Position numbers and translations under genes: made by a program
Shown: in pieces, positions 23,699 through 28,663 of the stretch
Layout of the letters: every line of letters starts with the position of its first letter
Numbering within the stretch: position 1 is the first letter of the stretch
Origin: a virus
Direction: 5' to 3' (one strand)
Length of the DNA: 32,698 bases
IMG/VR virus record: IMGVR_UViG_3300034063_000293
Coordinates: 1 to 32,698 of that record
Notes under the pieces: model-generated
Databases searched by the model: none
The model's input: the letters and a program-made list of their open reading frames with translations, nothing else
What the model was told of the DNA's origin: nothing

Positions 23699-23832
23699 TT
23701 TACTTTAATTTCTTTTAGCCATCTGTAAATAGTTACATTACTAACTTCAATTGCATTTGCTAACAATGCTACATTAGTACAATTACCACTAAGGTAAATT
23801 TTTTTAAAAATAGATTTCTTTTTGTTCTTCAT
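23695..23832 (-). CDS. Small helix-turn-helix protein
   Basis: The 45-residue protein from ATG 23832 reads MKNKKKSIFKKIYLSGNCTN, then the HTH VALLANAIEVSNVTIYRWLK. The same HTH type ends the primase downstream. The frame upstream (to 23880) runs through the terminator hairpin and has no proper start. It is the first gene of the replication operon, 6 bases after the U-tract of the leader terminator, and could regulate that operon. Confidence 0.65.
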   Translation of the reverse strand: MKNKKKSIFKKIYLSGNCTNVALLANAIEVSNVTIYRWLKEIKVK

Positions 23833-23837
23833 GTAAT

Positions 23838-23966
23838 AAAAAAACCTTGTTGGTGTTACTAGTGATGGTTTACAATACAAGTATTGTAAGATAGTAACGC
23901 CAACAAGGCTGTTAATTAATTTTTAATTTATTGACCATCACATCAATGTTATATTTTATAAAGAGC
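23838..23966 (-). ncRNA. Structured leader RNA with intrinsic terminator and pseudoknot potential
   Basis: The transcript from the promoter at 23972..24002 would start near 23966. It can form a 17-position stem (CCTTGTTGGCGTTACTA 23908-23892 with TAGTAACACCAACAAGG 23861-23845, one C/A mismatch), followed directly by seven U (23844-23838). Inside the loop TACAATAC-TT-GTATTGTA forms an 8-bp hairpin (23888-23871). GTGATGGT (23941-23934), upstream of the stem, is perfectly complementary to ACCATCAC (23869-23862) in the loop, next to the right arm, so an H-type pseudoknot can form. This looks like an attenuator of the primase operon or an autonomous terminated RNA of about 130 bases. Confidence 0.65.
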
Positions 23967-23971
23967 TTGTG

Positions 23972-24002
23972 CAAAGGTAATAATTATATTGAAATAACCA
24001 AA
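23972..24002 (-). promoter_or_regulatory. Bacteroidota-type promoter of the replication operon
   Basis: Minus strand TTTG (24002-23999), exactly 19 bases, then TACCTTTG (23979-23972), matching the -33/-7 consensus TTTG-N19-TAnnTTTG. It faces the leader RNA and the HTH-primase operon and lies at the edge of the iteron array. Confidence 0.75.
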
Positions 24003-24013
24003 TATTTATTAAA

Positions 24014-24209
24014 AGTGTAAACTAAGTGTAAACTAAGTGTAAAGTTACTTTACACTACTTTACACTACTTATATGTGTATTTCATTGATAATCAATACTT
24101 TTTTATAATAAAGTGTAAACTTTACACTACTTTACACTTTTTTTTTGCGTTTTTTTTATTGCACCTATTTTTTTAAGTGTAAACCACTTTACACTTTACA
24201 CTTTACACT
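24014..24209. repeat. Iteron array, twelve copies of AGTGTAAA(C/G), candidate replication origin
   Basis: The word AGTGTAAA or its complement TTTACACT occurs twelve times. Direct: 24014, 24025, 24036 (spaced exactly 11), 24112 and 24176. Inverted (starts of CTTTACACT): 24048, 24058, 24120, 24130, 24187, 24194 and 24201. Copies 24112/24120 overlap to a perfect palindrome AGTGTAAACTTTACACT. AT-rich DNA without copies (24067-24111 and 24139-24175) separates the groups. It lies between the early block and the primase operon. Helical phasing and an adjacent AT-rich tract are typical of iteron origins. Operator function is the alternative. Confidence 0.75.
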
Positions 24210-24362
24210 TTCTTTTCTCCTCTCAATTAATGCGCTTTTATATCTATAATCAATTTCAGCTAGTGGATGTTTAATATATTCAATTGGATAATCCACTACC
24301 TTAGTTTTGTAAAGTCGTAATTTGCGCTTTTTTTCTTGGCTTTCTTTTATTGATTTTCTCAT
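24189..24362 (-). CDS. Small basic protein whose end runs into the iterons (57 residues)
   Basis: The frame starts at ATG 24362, overlapping the previous stop as ATGA. It reads MRKSIKESQEKKRKLRLYKT, then VVDYPIEYIKHPLAEIDYRY, and ends KESVKCKV at TAA 24189. The last codons are encoded by iteron copies, so gene and array share bases. The basic N-terminus suggests nucleic acid binding. It might bind the array beside it, but no domain is recognised. Confidence 0.55.
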   Translation of the reverse strand: MRKSIKESQEKKRKLRLYKTKVVDYPIEYIKHPLAEIDYRYKSALIERRKESVKCKV

Positions 24363-24631
24363 AGTTTTTCTATTTCGGTTTTTACTTCATTAAAAAATTT
24401 ATTATGCTTTTTATTTATTGGGCAATCCCTTGCTGTATCATATAAGTCTAATAATTCATTTTCTAATGCTTTTAAAATCTCATCTACTGCTATTAATGAA
24501 TATTTCTTTGCAATAGCCACCATATTCCCACACTTATCAATACATTGCATACATCCTTCGCAATCTGATGGCATTCTAATTTCAGAAAAGTATTTATCAA
24601 ATAACTCTTTTGCTTTTTCTTTTGCTGTCAT
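24359..24631 (-). CDS. Small Cys-containing protein of unknown function
   Basis: The 90-residue protein MTAKEKAKELFDKYFSEIRM contains four cysteines in DCEGCMQCIDKCG (about 23-35) and a fifth in DTARDCPINKK. The segment DEILKALENELLDLYDTARD is helical. Similar K-A-K-E-L-F-x-K-Y proteins are common in Bacteroidota phages and unexplained. Metal binding is possible. It shares ATGA with the next gene. Confidence 0.6.
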   Translation of the reverse strand: MTAKEKAKELFDKYFSEIRMPSDCEGCMQCIDKCGNMVAIAKKYSLIAVDEILKALENELLDLYDTARDCPINKKHNKFFNEVKTEIEKL

Positions 24632-24650
24632 GTTTTACTTTTTTAATTAG

Positions 24651-24691
24651 CTATTCAGTTGCTTCGATGCTACGGCTAATCCGCTGAATAG
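24651..24691. other. Inverted repeat between the SSB-like gene and the Cys-rich gene
   Basis: CTATTCAG (24651-24658) and CTGAATAG (24684-24691) form an 8-bp stem with 25 bases between. An inner CGG-CTAAT-CCG hairpin lies directly before the right arm. Flanks can extend the stem by G-U pairs only in a plus-strand transcript. No U-tract follows, so it is not a simple terminator. Confidence 0.5.
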
Positions 24692-24702
24692 TTGGTTATT
24701 GC

Positions 24703-24999
24703 TTAGAATGGTAAATCTTCTGTGCTTTCTTTTTTAACTTCTGCTGGCTTGCTACCGTTGTAGGTGTTTAACTTAGCATACGGTGCGCCATCCTTACTGC
24801 GAAGGATCTGTAACTTAACTTGCTTTTTGCCTTGATACTCGGTTAAAGTTTCAGGATTGGTTTTTGCCCATGTGTAAAGGTCATCTAGTGTAAGTACCAT
24901 GTCTGCAATTACAAATTCTGGTGCGTTTGGATGCTTGGCGAATAATCGTACGCCTGCAATCATGTTGTTGTCTGTTGTTTTTACTTCTGATTTTTGCAT
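24703..24999 (-). CDS. Putative single-stranded DNA-binding protein, SSB-like tip
   Basis: The 98-residue protein has a beta-rich body (GKKQVKLQILRSKDGAPYAK) and ends KKESTEDLPF. The end is like the acidic hydrophobic tip (DDDIPF) by which SSB proteins recruit replication enzymes. It lies directly downstream of the ERF annealing gene with a 5-base gap, a usual place for a phage SSB. The fold cannot be proven from the sequence, so the call rests on the tip and context. Confidence 0.5.
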   Translation of the reverse strand: MQKSEVKTTDNNMIAGVRLFAKHPNAPEFVIADMVLTLDDLYTWAKTNPETLTEYQGKKQVKLQILRSKDGAPYAKLNTYNGSKPAEVKKESTEDLPF

Positions 25000-25004
25000 A
25001 TTTA

Positions 25005-25574
25005 TTATTTATTTAAAGTTAATTCAGTTTTTTTCGCACTCATTAAATCCAATAGGTTCTTATCTGTTGGCTTGTACTTGGTGTAGATATTTGTCAATTC
25101 TGCAAGTGTTTTAGCTTCTCTAATTGCAGTTTCTAGTGGCACTCCTGCACTTGTCTTGCGGTCGGCATTATCAATATCATCTTCATCTGTTGCAATGTGA
25201 AAAAACTTTAATAAAAAATATCTTTCAGCATAAGTAAGTGCTGAACCTAATCCCTTCTCCCAATCGTTCTGCCCATTCGCCCCAAACTCATTCACATCAC
25301 TCTCGCCAGTTTCGCAGTCTATCCAAGTGAACCGCATCATCACCTTGCTTAGTATCTCGTTCTTTTGCGCACCTTTGGCAGATAAATAGTCTTGCCTAGT
25401 GTTCTCTATGCTGGTAATCTCTTGCTTTAAAAGCAAGCCGTATTCATTCATTAACGGCTTGATATGTTCTAATACTTTTGTTCCGCTTACATATTCGTAG
25501 CCGAATGACTTTGCGTTTTTCTTAAATCCATTTACTTTTTTTTGGATCTCTAGTAATTTTTTATAAATGCTCAT
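25005..25574 (-). CDS. erf: ERF family single-strand annealing protein
   Basis: The 189-residue recombinase has the ERF pattern: SFGYEYVSGTKVLEHIKPLM (23-42), NEYGLLLKQEI, FTWIDCETGESDV and FGANGQNDWEKGLGSALTYA followed by ERYFLLKFFHIATDEDD (97-132). ERF proteins anneal complementary single strands in phage recombination and circularisation. The gene lies between an unknown gene (2-base gap) and the SSB-like gene. The C-terminal 55 residues are helical and probably bind a partner. Confidence 0.85.
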   Translation of the reverse strand: MSIYKKLLEIQKKVNGFKKNAKSFGYEYVSGTKVLEHIKPLMNEYGLLLKQEITSIENTRQDYLSAKGAQKNEILSKVMMRFTWIDCETGESDVNEFGANGQNDWEKGLGSALTYAERYFLLKFFHIATDEDDIDNADRKTSAGVPLETAIREAKTLAELTNIYTKYKPTDKNLLDLMSAKKTELTLNK

Positions 25575-25576
25575 GT

Positions 25577-25855
25577 TTAATAAAATATTTGTGTGAAAAA
25601 TGGTTGTTCATCGTCTGATGGTGGTCTTTGCTTTGTCGATTTTTTAGTTGTTTTACTGGCAATCAATACGGCTTGTATGCTTATTAAATCGTTAATCTCG
25701 CACTTGATAGCGGTGCATTGGAATTCGCTGATGTTGTATAGCTTTTGCGTAATGAATGAACCTAGCACATTCTTACAAGTTTCTAATTGTTGGTTTGTTT
25801 CGCAACTCTTAACCCAGCTTTTTATGTGGTCGGTTGCAGATGTTATACTTAGCAT
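25577..25855 (-). CDS. Unknown small protein upstream of erf (92 residues)
   Basis: The protein MLSITSATDHIKSWVKSCET is helical in its first 70 residues with three Cys (SCET, TCKN, QCTA, KCEI region), then a basic linker (SKTTKKSTKQRPPSD) and an acidic aromatic tail DDEQPFFTQIFY. The tail resembles a partner-binding peptide. It is in the recombination operon 2 bases before erf. No family recognised. Confidence 0.55.
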   Translation of the reverse strand: MLSITSATDHIKSWVKSCETNQQLETCKNVLGSFITQKLYNISEFQCTAIKCEINDLISIQAVLIASKTTKKSTKQRPPSDDEQPFFTQIFY

Positions 25856-25899
25856 TTGTTTAATTGTTTTTTAGTTGTACTTTTGCAGTGCAATGTCAT
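25849..25899 (-). CDS. Possible leader peptide or gene remnant (16 residues)
   Basis: ATG 25899 lies in the context GCAATCATGACATTGC, the shared AATCATGACA start context, placed in the loop of an 8-bp stem. It reads MTLHCKSTTKKQLNKC and stops at 25849, overlapping the start of the following gene. It may be a coupled leader peptide, or the remnant of a gene of the same family as its neighbours. Very short, hence low confidence. Confidence 0.3.
   Translation of the reverse strand: MTLHCKSTTKKQLNKC
25855..25885 (+). promoter_or_regulatory. Plus-strand Bacteroidota-type promoter
   Basis: Plus strand TTTG (25855-25858), exactly 19 bases, TACTTTTG (25878-25885). It is a complete match to TTTG-N19-TAnnTTTG with the same spacing as the replication promoter, and it faces away from all genes. 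Two hairpins and a U-tract follow within 65 bases. Confidence 0.6.
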
Positions 25900-25948
25900 G
25901 ATTGCACTTTTTGTTTGTAGGCGCAGCGTAATTGCTGCGCCTATTTTT
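25887..25948 (+). ncRNA. Candidate plus-strand small RNA
   Basis: About 60 bases follow the plus-strand promoter. Hairpin 1 is AGTGCAAT-GTCATG-ATTGCACT (25887-25908), then TTTTTGTTTG, then hairpin 2 (25918-25943) with a 10-bp stem and five T. The stretch TGTCATGATT is perfectly complementary to AATCATGACA, the start region of the genes beginning at 27168, 26807, 26267 and 19514, and TTTTTGTTT can pair with their A-rich leaders. It could block their translation. It could also just be the complement of a fifth such leader. Promoter and terminator are seen; activity is inference. Confidence 0.5.
25918..25948 (+). terminator. Intrinsic terminator, plus direction
   Basis: The perfect 10-bp stem TAGGCGCAGC/GCTGCGCCTA with loop GTAATT is followed by TTTTT at 25944-25948. 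On the minus strand the hairpin is followed by ACAAACAAAAA, so it can terminate only plus-strand RNA. It is one of the most GC-rich hairpins in the genome. Confidence 0.7.
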
Positions 25949-25949
25949 A

Positions 25950-26267
25950 TTATCTATTTTCAGCTTCAAAAAATAATTTAGCATCGTGAATAAATCCCTC
26001 TTTACTTTGCGTGTAGGTAGGCAATGATTGCATGTAGGCATCTAATTCTGCATTGGTAGTATCTTCTACTTCGGCATCAAGGTTTTGAATAAAGTCTGCT
26101 AACTCTTGCATACTATCTGCAAGTTCAGAAACCTTTTGCTTTCTGTTCTGCTTCCAATAATCATCTGTTGGATATTTGTCTAATAATTCGTTAGCTACTT
26201 CAATTGAAATCATTTTGCTCCAATTGTTCCATAGCATGTCTTTTAAAATGTTTTGTTTTTGTGTCAT
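25950..26267 (-). CDS. Unknown acidic early protein (105 residues)
   Basis: The protein MTQKQNILKDMLWNNWSKMI is acidic and helical (VSELADSMQELADFIQNLDA), with no membrane segment or known domain. It starts in the context AATCATGACA after an A-rich leader, like its neighbours. Acidic small early proteins often inhibit host enzymes, but there is no direct evidence here. The plus-strand small RNA ends just at its stop codon. Confidence 0.55.
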   Translation of the reverse strand: MTQKQNILKDMLWNNWSKMISIEVANELLDKYPTDDYWKQNRKQKVSELADSMQELADFIQNLDAEVEDTTNAELDAYMQSLPTYTQSKEGFIHDAKLFFEAENR

Positions 26268-26281
26268 GATTTTTTTTGTTT

Positions 26282-26416
26282 TTAATTTTTTAAGTTTTTT
26301 TCTCTTAGTTTTTTTGCTGCTAGTTGTATTTGTTCTTTCTCGCCTTCTGGTACTTGCAATGTTACAACTATTAGTGGCTTTTTATACTTGGTTGGTCTGC
26401 CTAATTTTTTACTCAT
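26282..26416 (-). CDS. Small ribbon-helix-helix-like DNA-binding protein with AT-hook-like start
   Basis: The frame from ATG 26416 gives 44 residues: MSKKLGRPTKYKKPLIVVTL, then QVPEGEKEQIQLAAKKLREK and NLKN. GRP with basic flanks is an AT-hook core. The strand IVVTLQVP followed by a helix resembles the N-terminal half of MetJ/Arc-type ribbon-helix-helix repressors, though the second helix is short. It lies 15 bases after the -7 box of promoter copy B, so it may regulate the early promoters, including its own. Confidence 0.55.
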   Translation of the reverse strand: MSKKLGRPTKYKKPLIVVTLQVPEGEKEQIQLAAKKLREKNLKN

Positions 26417-26431
26417 TTTTTTTAATTTTTA

Positions 26432-26479
26432 CAAATATATTAATATATATTTATTAATTAGTATTTATTTAATTTATAG
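26432..26479 (-). promoter_or_regulatory. Phage promoter unit, copy B
   Basis: Minus strand CTATAAAT, 32 bases, TATATTTG; the same spacing as copy C and one base less than copy A. It faces the 44-residue RHH-like gene. Confidence 0.55.
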
Positions 26480-26486
26480 GATATAA

Positions 26487-26807
26487 TTAAAAGTTATATT
26501 CTAATTTTAATGCTTTTTTGAAATCTGCAAAATTATTTAATCTGCAAAATCTATTTGACTTTGTTAAGTTGTAATCACCAGCAAATCCATGTTTATTTAA
26601 AAATGGTTCGATTAGTGTATCTACATCAAGTAAGTATAATACATCGAATGAACCCCTACTGTACACTCGCATTGCCTGTGCTTTAGTGGTTGGGAATACT
26701 CTGCCTAATGAAAGAGCATTGCAGATGTGTTGATTTGGTTTCGCAACCCATAAACTTGTTACTTGTGAATTGCATTTGATTTGTGTTTGTAATTCTTTTT
26801 GTGTCAT
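26487..26807 (-). CDS. Unknown early protein (106 residues)
   Basis: The protein MTQKELQTQIKCNSQVTSLW is basic with a central part (VFPTTKAQAMRVYSRGSFDV) and an aromatic end. Its start (AATCATGACACAAAAAGAA) copies the initiation context of the gene at 26267. The first residues MTQK are shared with it, and both are early genes. No domain recognised. Confidence 0.55.
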   Translation of the reverse strand: MTQKELQTQIKCNSQVTSLWVAKPNQHICNALSLGRVFPTTKAQAMRVYSRGSFDVLYLLDVDTLIEPFLNKHGFAGDYNLTKSNRFCRLNNFADFKKALKLEYNF

Positions 26808-26838
26808 GATTTTTTTGTTTTTAAGGTTTTATAAATTA

Positions 26839-27168
26839 TTATCTAAGGTTTGAACCTGCTTGTCTATATTTAGCATTTTCTATCCATTGTTCCAAATTAT
26901 TTTTTCTCAATTTACCATCTTCAATTGCTTTTCTAACTGTATTATTTACGCTAATAGCAACTCTTTCTTCTTCTTCTTTAGTTAACTTTATTTTAGCTTG
27001 GCTAACTTTTTTTACTTTTAATTCAACAAATGGACTATCTGATAAGTTAGCAAATTGGTTTATCAATTTTTTTACTTCATTTGTTTTTAAAACTAATATA
27101 GTAGTTGTATTTAAATCTTGTGATATTACTTCTACTTGTCCGAATGTTTTGTGAAATTTTGTTGTCAT
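26839..27168 (-). CDS. Unknown basic early protein, first gene of the circle (109 residues)
   Basis: The protein MTTKFHKTFGQVEVISQDLN has a beta-strand half and a basic helical half (LTKEEEERVAISVNNTVRKA, then KYRQAGSNLR). It is the first gene after the late terminator and the first under promoter copy A, with the shared AATCATGACA start. Early host-takeover function is possible. No family recognised. Confidence 0.57.
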   Translation of the reverse strand: MTTKFHKTFGQVEVISQDLNTTTILVLKTNEVKKLINQFANLSDSPFVELKVKKVSQAKIKLTKEEEERVAISVNNTVRKAIEDGKLRKNNLEQWIENAKYRQAGSNLR

Positions 27169-27196
27169 GATTTTTTCTTTTCTTTTTATTGATATG

Positions 27197-27246
27197 CAAA
27201 TATACTATTATATATTTAGATAAAGCAAATATATTTTATTTATAGC
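27197..27246 (-). promoter_or_regulatory. Phage promoter unit, copy A (first early promoter)
   Basis: Minus strand CTATAAAT, 33 bases, TATATTTG (27204-27197), with an additional TTTG 21 bases upstream of the -7 box, so it also fits the host -33/-7 pattern. A second TATATTTG lies at 27233-27226. It drives the gene at 27168 and is probably the strongest early promoter, since it starts the circle. Confidence 0.6.
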
Positions 27247-27267
27247 CTATAAATTTTGACTATACAA

Positions 27268-27293
27268 CAAAAAAGCACACCAATTGGCGCGCT
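27268..27293 (-). terminator. Intrinsic terminator of the late operon
   Basis: Minus strand AGCGCGCC-AATT-GGTGTGCT is an 8-bp stem (two G-U pairs) with a four-base loop, followed by a U-tract TTTTTTGTT. It lies 33 bases after the endolysin stop and directly before the first early promoter. This marks the end of the transcription circle. Confidence 0.8.
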
Positions 27294-27325
27294 CTCTTGT
27301 CTTATAAACTATGAAAAATACTAAC

Positions 27326-27832
27326 CTAAAATATTACATACCCATTGGCATCGCGTCTATACTTACTCAATGCTTTCCAATCACTAAAACCTGACTTGTC
27401 AAAATGTGGCATGTCCTTAAAACTTTTCCAATCTCCGCCCCAATTCCATCCATGTTTTTTAAATACACTAACACACTCCATCCAATCGCTTTTCTTATCA
27501 CCATCCCAATCTTTATTTACATCCCAACTTGCTTCTTTACCATCAATTATCAAAACTATATCTACTGCAAAACCATAATTATGTATTGATTGCCCACCTT
27601 TAGCATTGGTTACTTTTGGTCTTTGCGCAAACAAAGCATCTTGCTCTGCGAAAGTTCTAAACCCTTGTGCTATTCTTACCTTTGCTCTGCCTGTTAATAA
27701 GGTATTGCACTCTTGTACAATTACTTTCACCTCATTGCGTACAAATGGATGCAGTTTGTTGATCTTATCCATTGAAGGCTTATCTATCAATGTAAATAGT
27801 GGCGGTTGTGCTGGTGTTGTTGTCTTAATCAT
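27326..27832 (-). CDS. Endolysin, M15 family L-alanyl-D-glutamate peptidase
   Basis: The 168-residue peptidase resembles VanY/Ply500-type enzymes. The zinc site is QSIHNYGFAVDIV (H84, D91) and KDMPHFDKSG (H143). The preceding part has VRIAQGFRTFAEQDALFAQR, typical of the family. It cuts the peptide stem of peptidoglycan during lysis. No signal peptide or wall-binding domain is present, so a holin is needed. ATG 27832 overlaps the stop of the following gene in coordinate (ATGA). Confidence 0.88.
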   Translation of the reverse strand: MIKTTTPAQPPLFTLIDKPSMDKINKLHPFVRNEVKVIVQECNTLLTGRAKVRIAQGFRTFAEQDALFAQRPKVTNAKGGQSIHNYGFAVDIVLIIDGKEASWDVNKDWDGDKKSDWMECVSVFKKHGWNWGGDWKSFKDMPHFDKSGFSDWKALSKYRRDANGYVIF

Positions 27833-28101
27833 CTTTTAAATTTAATAAATGGTAAAATCTTACTACCAATATTTGCTATCAACCTTGCTACCTTACCGCC
27901 TTTAGTTTTAGCTGTGGTATTTGCATAATCATTCAGCATTGACTGCATATAAGTTACCATAATACTAATTACAAGGTCTTTAGGTGCATTTTTAGGCACT
28001 CTATTTAGTGCAATGTTAAAATGCTTATCAAACAATTCTTTGTCGCTGTATTCGCTTCCTATTGCGTCTATTACCGCGTTATTTAATTCTAGTGTGTTCA
28101 T
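27829..28101 (-). CDS. Unknown protein of the lysis cluster (90 residues)
   Basis: The protein MNTLELNNAVIDAIGSEYSD is helical, with a basic C-terminal part ARLIANIGSKILPFIKFKR that is amphipathic and could touch the membrane. It sits between the holin candidate (2-base gap) and endolysin (4-base overlap). It could be a lysis accessory or antiholin, but no family is recognised. Confidence 0.5.
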   Translation of the reverse strand: MNTLELNNAVIDAIGSEYSDKELFDKHFNIALNRVPKNAPKDLVISIMVTYMQSMLNDYANTTAKTKGGKVARLIANIGSKILPFIKFKR

Positions 28102-28103
28102 AA

Positions 28104-28376
28104 TTACAAAGCTAATATAAATGCCATTACCATCACTAAAGATTTAGTTTCTGCATCATCTCCTGTTATCTTTTTTATTTGCGTTCCATCTCCAAAATAT
28201 CGCAATGCTAAGTTACCAATAGCACATATTTTAACCAATATTACTTCTATCTTTGGTATTGCCTCTGCACCTACTCCAAGCGTTTCAAAGAATGTTCTAT
28301 CAAACATTGCTAAGGCTAAAAATACGAAGTTAAAAATTATGGTTTTGGACTGCATGAAGTGTTTTTGTTGTTTCAT
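28104..28376 (-). CDS. Putative holin
   Basis: The 90-residue protein has a basic start, a hydrophobic helix at about 12-28 (IIFNFVFLALAMFDRTFF), a second moderately hydrophobic segment (IEVILVKICAIGNLALRYF) and a third at the C-terminus (SLVMVMAFILAL). This shape and its position in the lysis cluster before the endolysin fit a small class I/II holin. The fold is not proven. Confidence 0.58.
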   Translation of the reverse strand: MKQQKHFMQSKTIIFNFVFLALAMFDRTFFETLGVGAEAIPKIEVILVKICAIGNLALRYFGDGTQIKKITGDDAETKSLVMVMAFILAL

Positions 28377-28377
28377 T

Positions 28378-28641
28378 TTATTTTGTATTTATTAGTTCAA
28401 TTAAATTTGCCCATCTTAATTCAAAGAATGCATCAGCGCAAATAAATGCATCTTTGATTGATACAGATTGCGTTGCTGAAAAAACTAAATAATCATTTAA
28501 TTCTTTTTCACTTGTAAAAGTTAGAACCGCATTTTTAAATTCATTTCTTGAAATGCTTTTTTCTGGGCAATCCTTTTGTAACTTAATTACAAGATTATCT
28601 ATGTAATTGCTTACCTCTGTTTGATATTGTAATGTTTCCAT
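28378..28641 (-). CDS. Unknown small protein before the holin candidate (87 residues)
   Basis: The protein METLQYQTEVSNYIDNLVIK is helical and hydrophilic (CPEKSISRNEFKNAVLTF, FICADAFFELRWANLIELIN). It lies one base upstream of the holin start. No motif recognised. Confidence 0.5.
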   Translation of the reverse strand: METLQYQTEVSNYIDNLVIKLQKDCPEKSISRNEFKNAVLTFTSEKELNDYLVFSATQSVSIKDAFICADAFFELRWANLIELINTK

Positions 28642-28663
28642 TTTTGTATATTTATTTTTTATT

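Noticed and set aside
24014-24209. The repeat cluster as a CRISPR array
   Set aside because: Units are 9 bp, occur in both orientations with 10-11 bp phasing, and have no spacers of regular length; iterons fit better.
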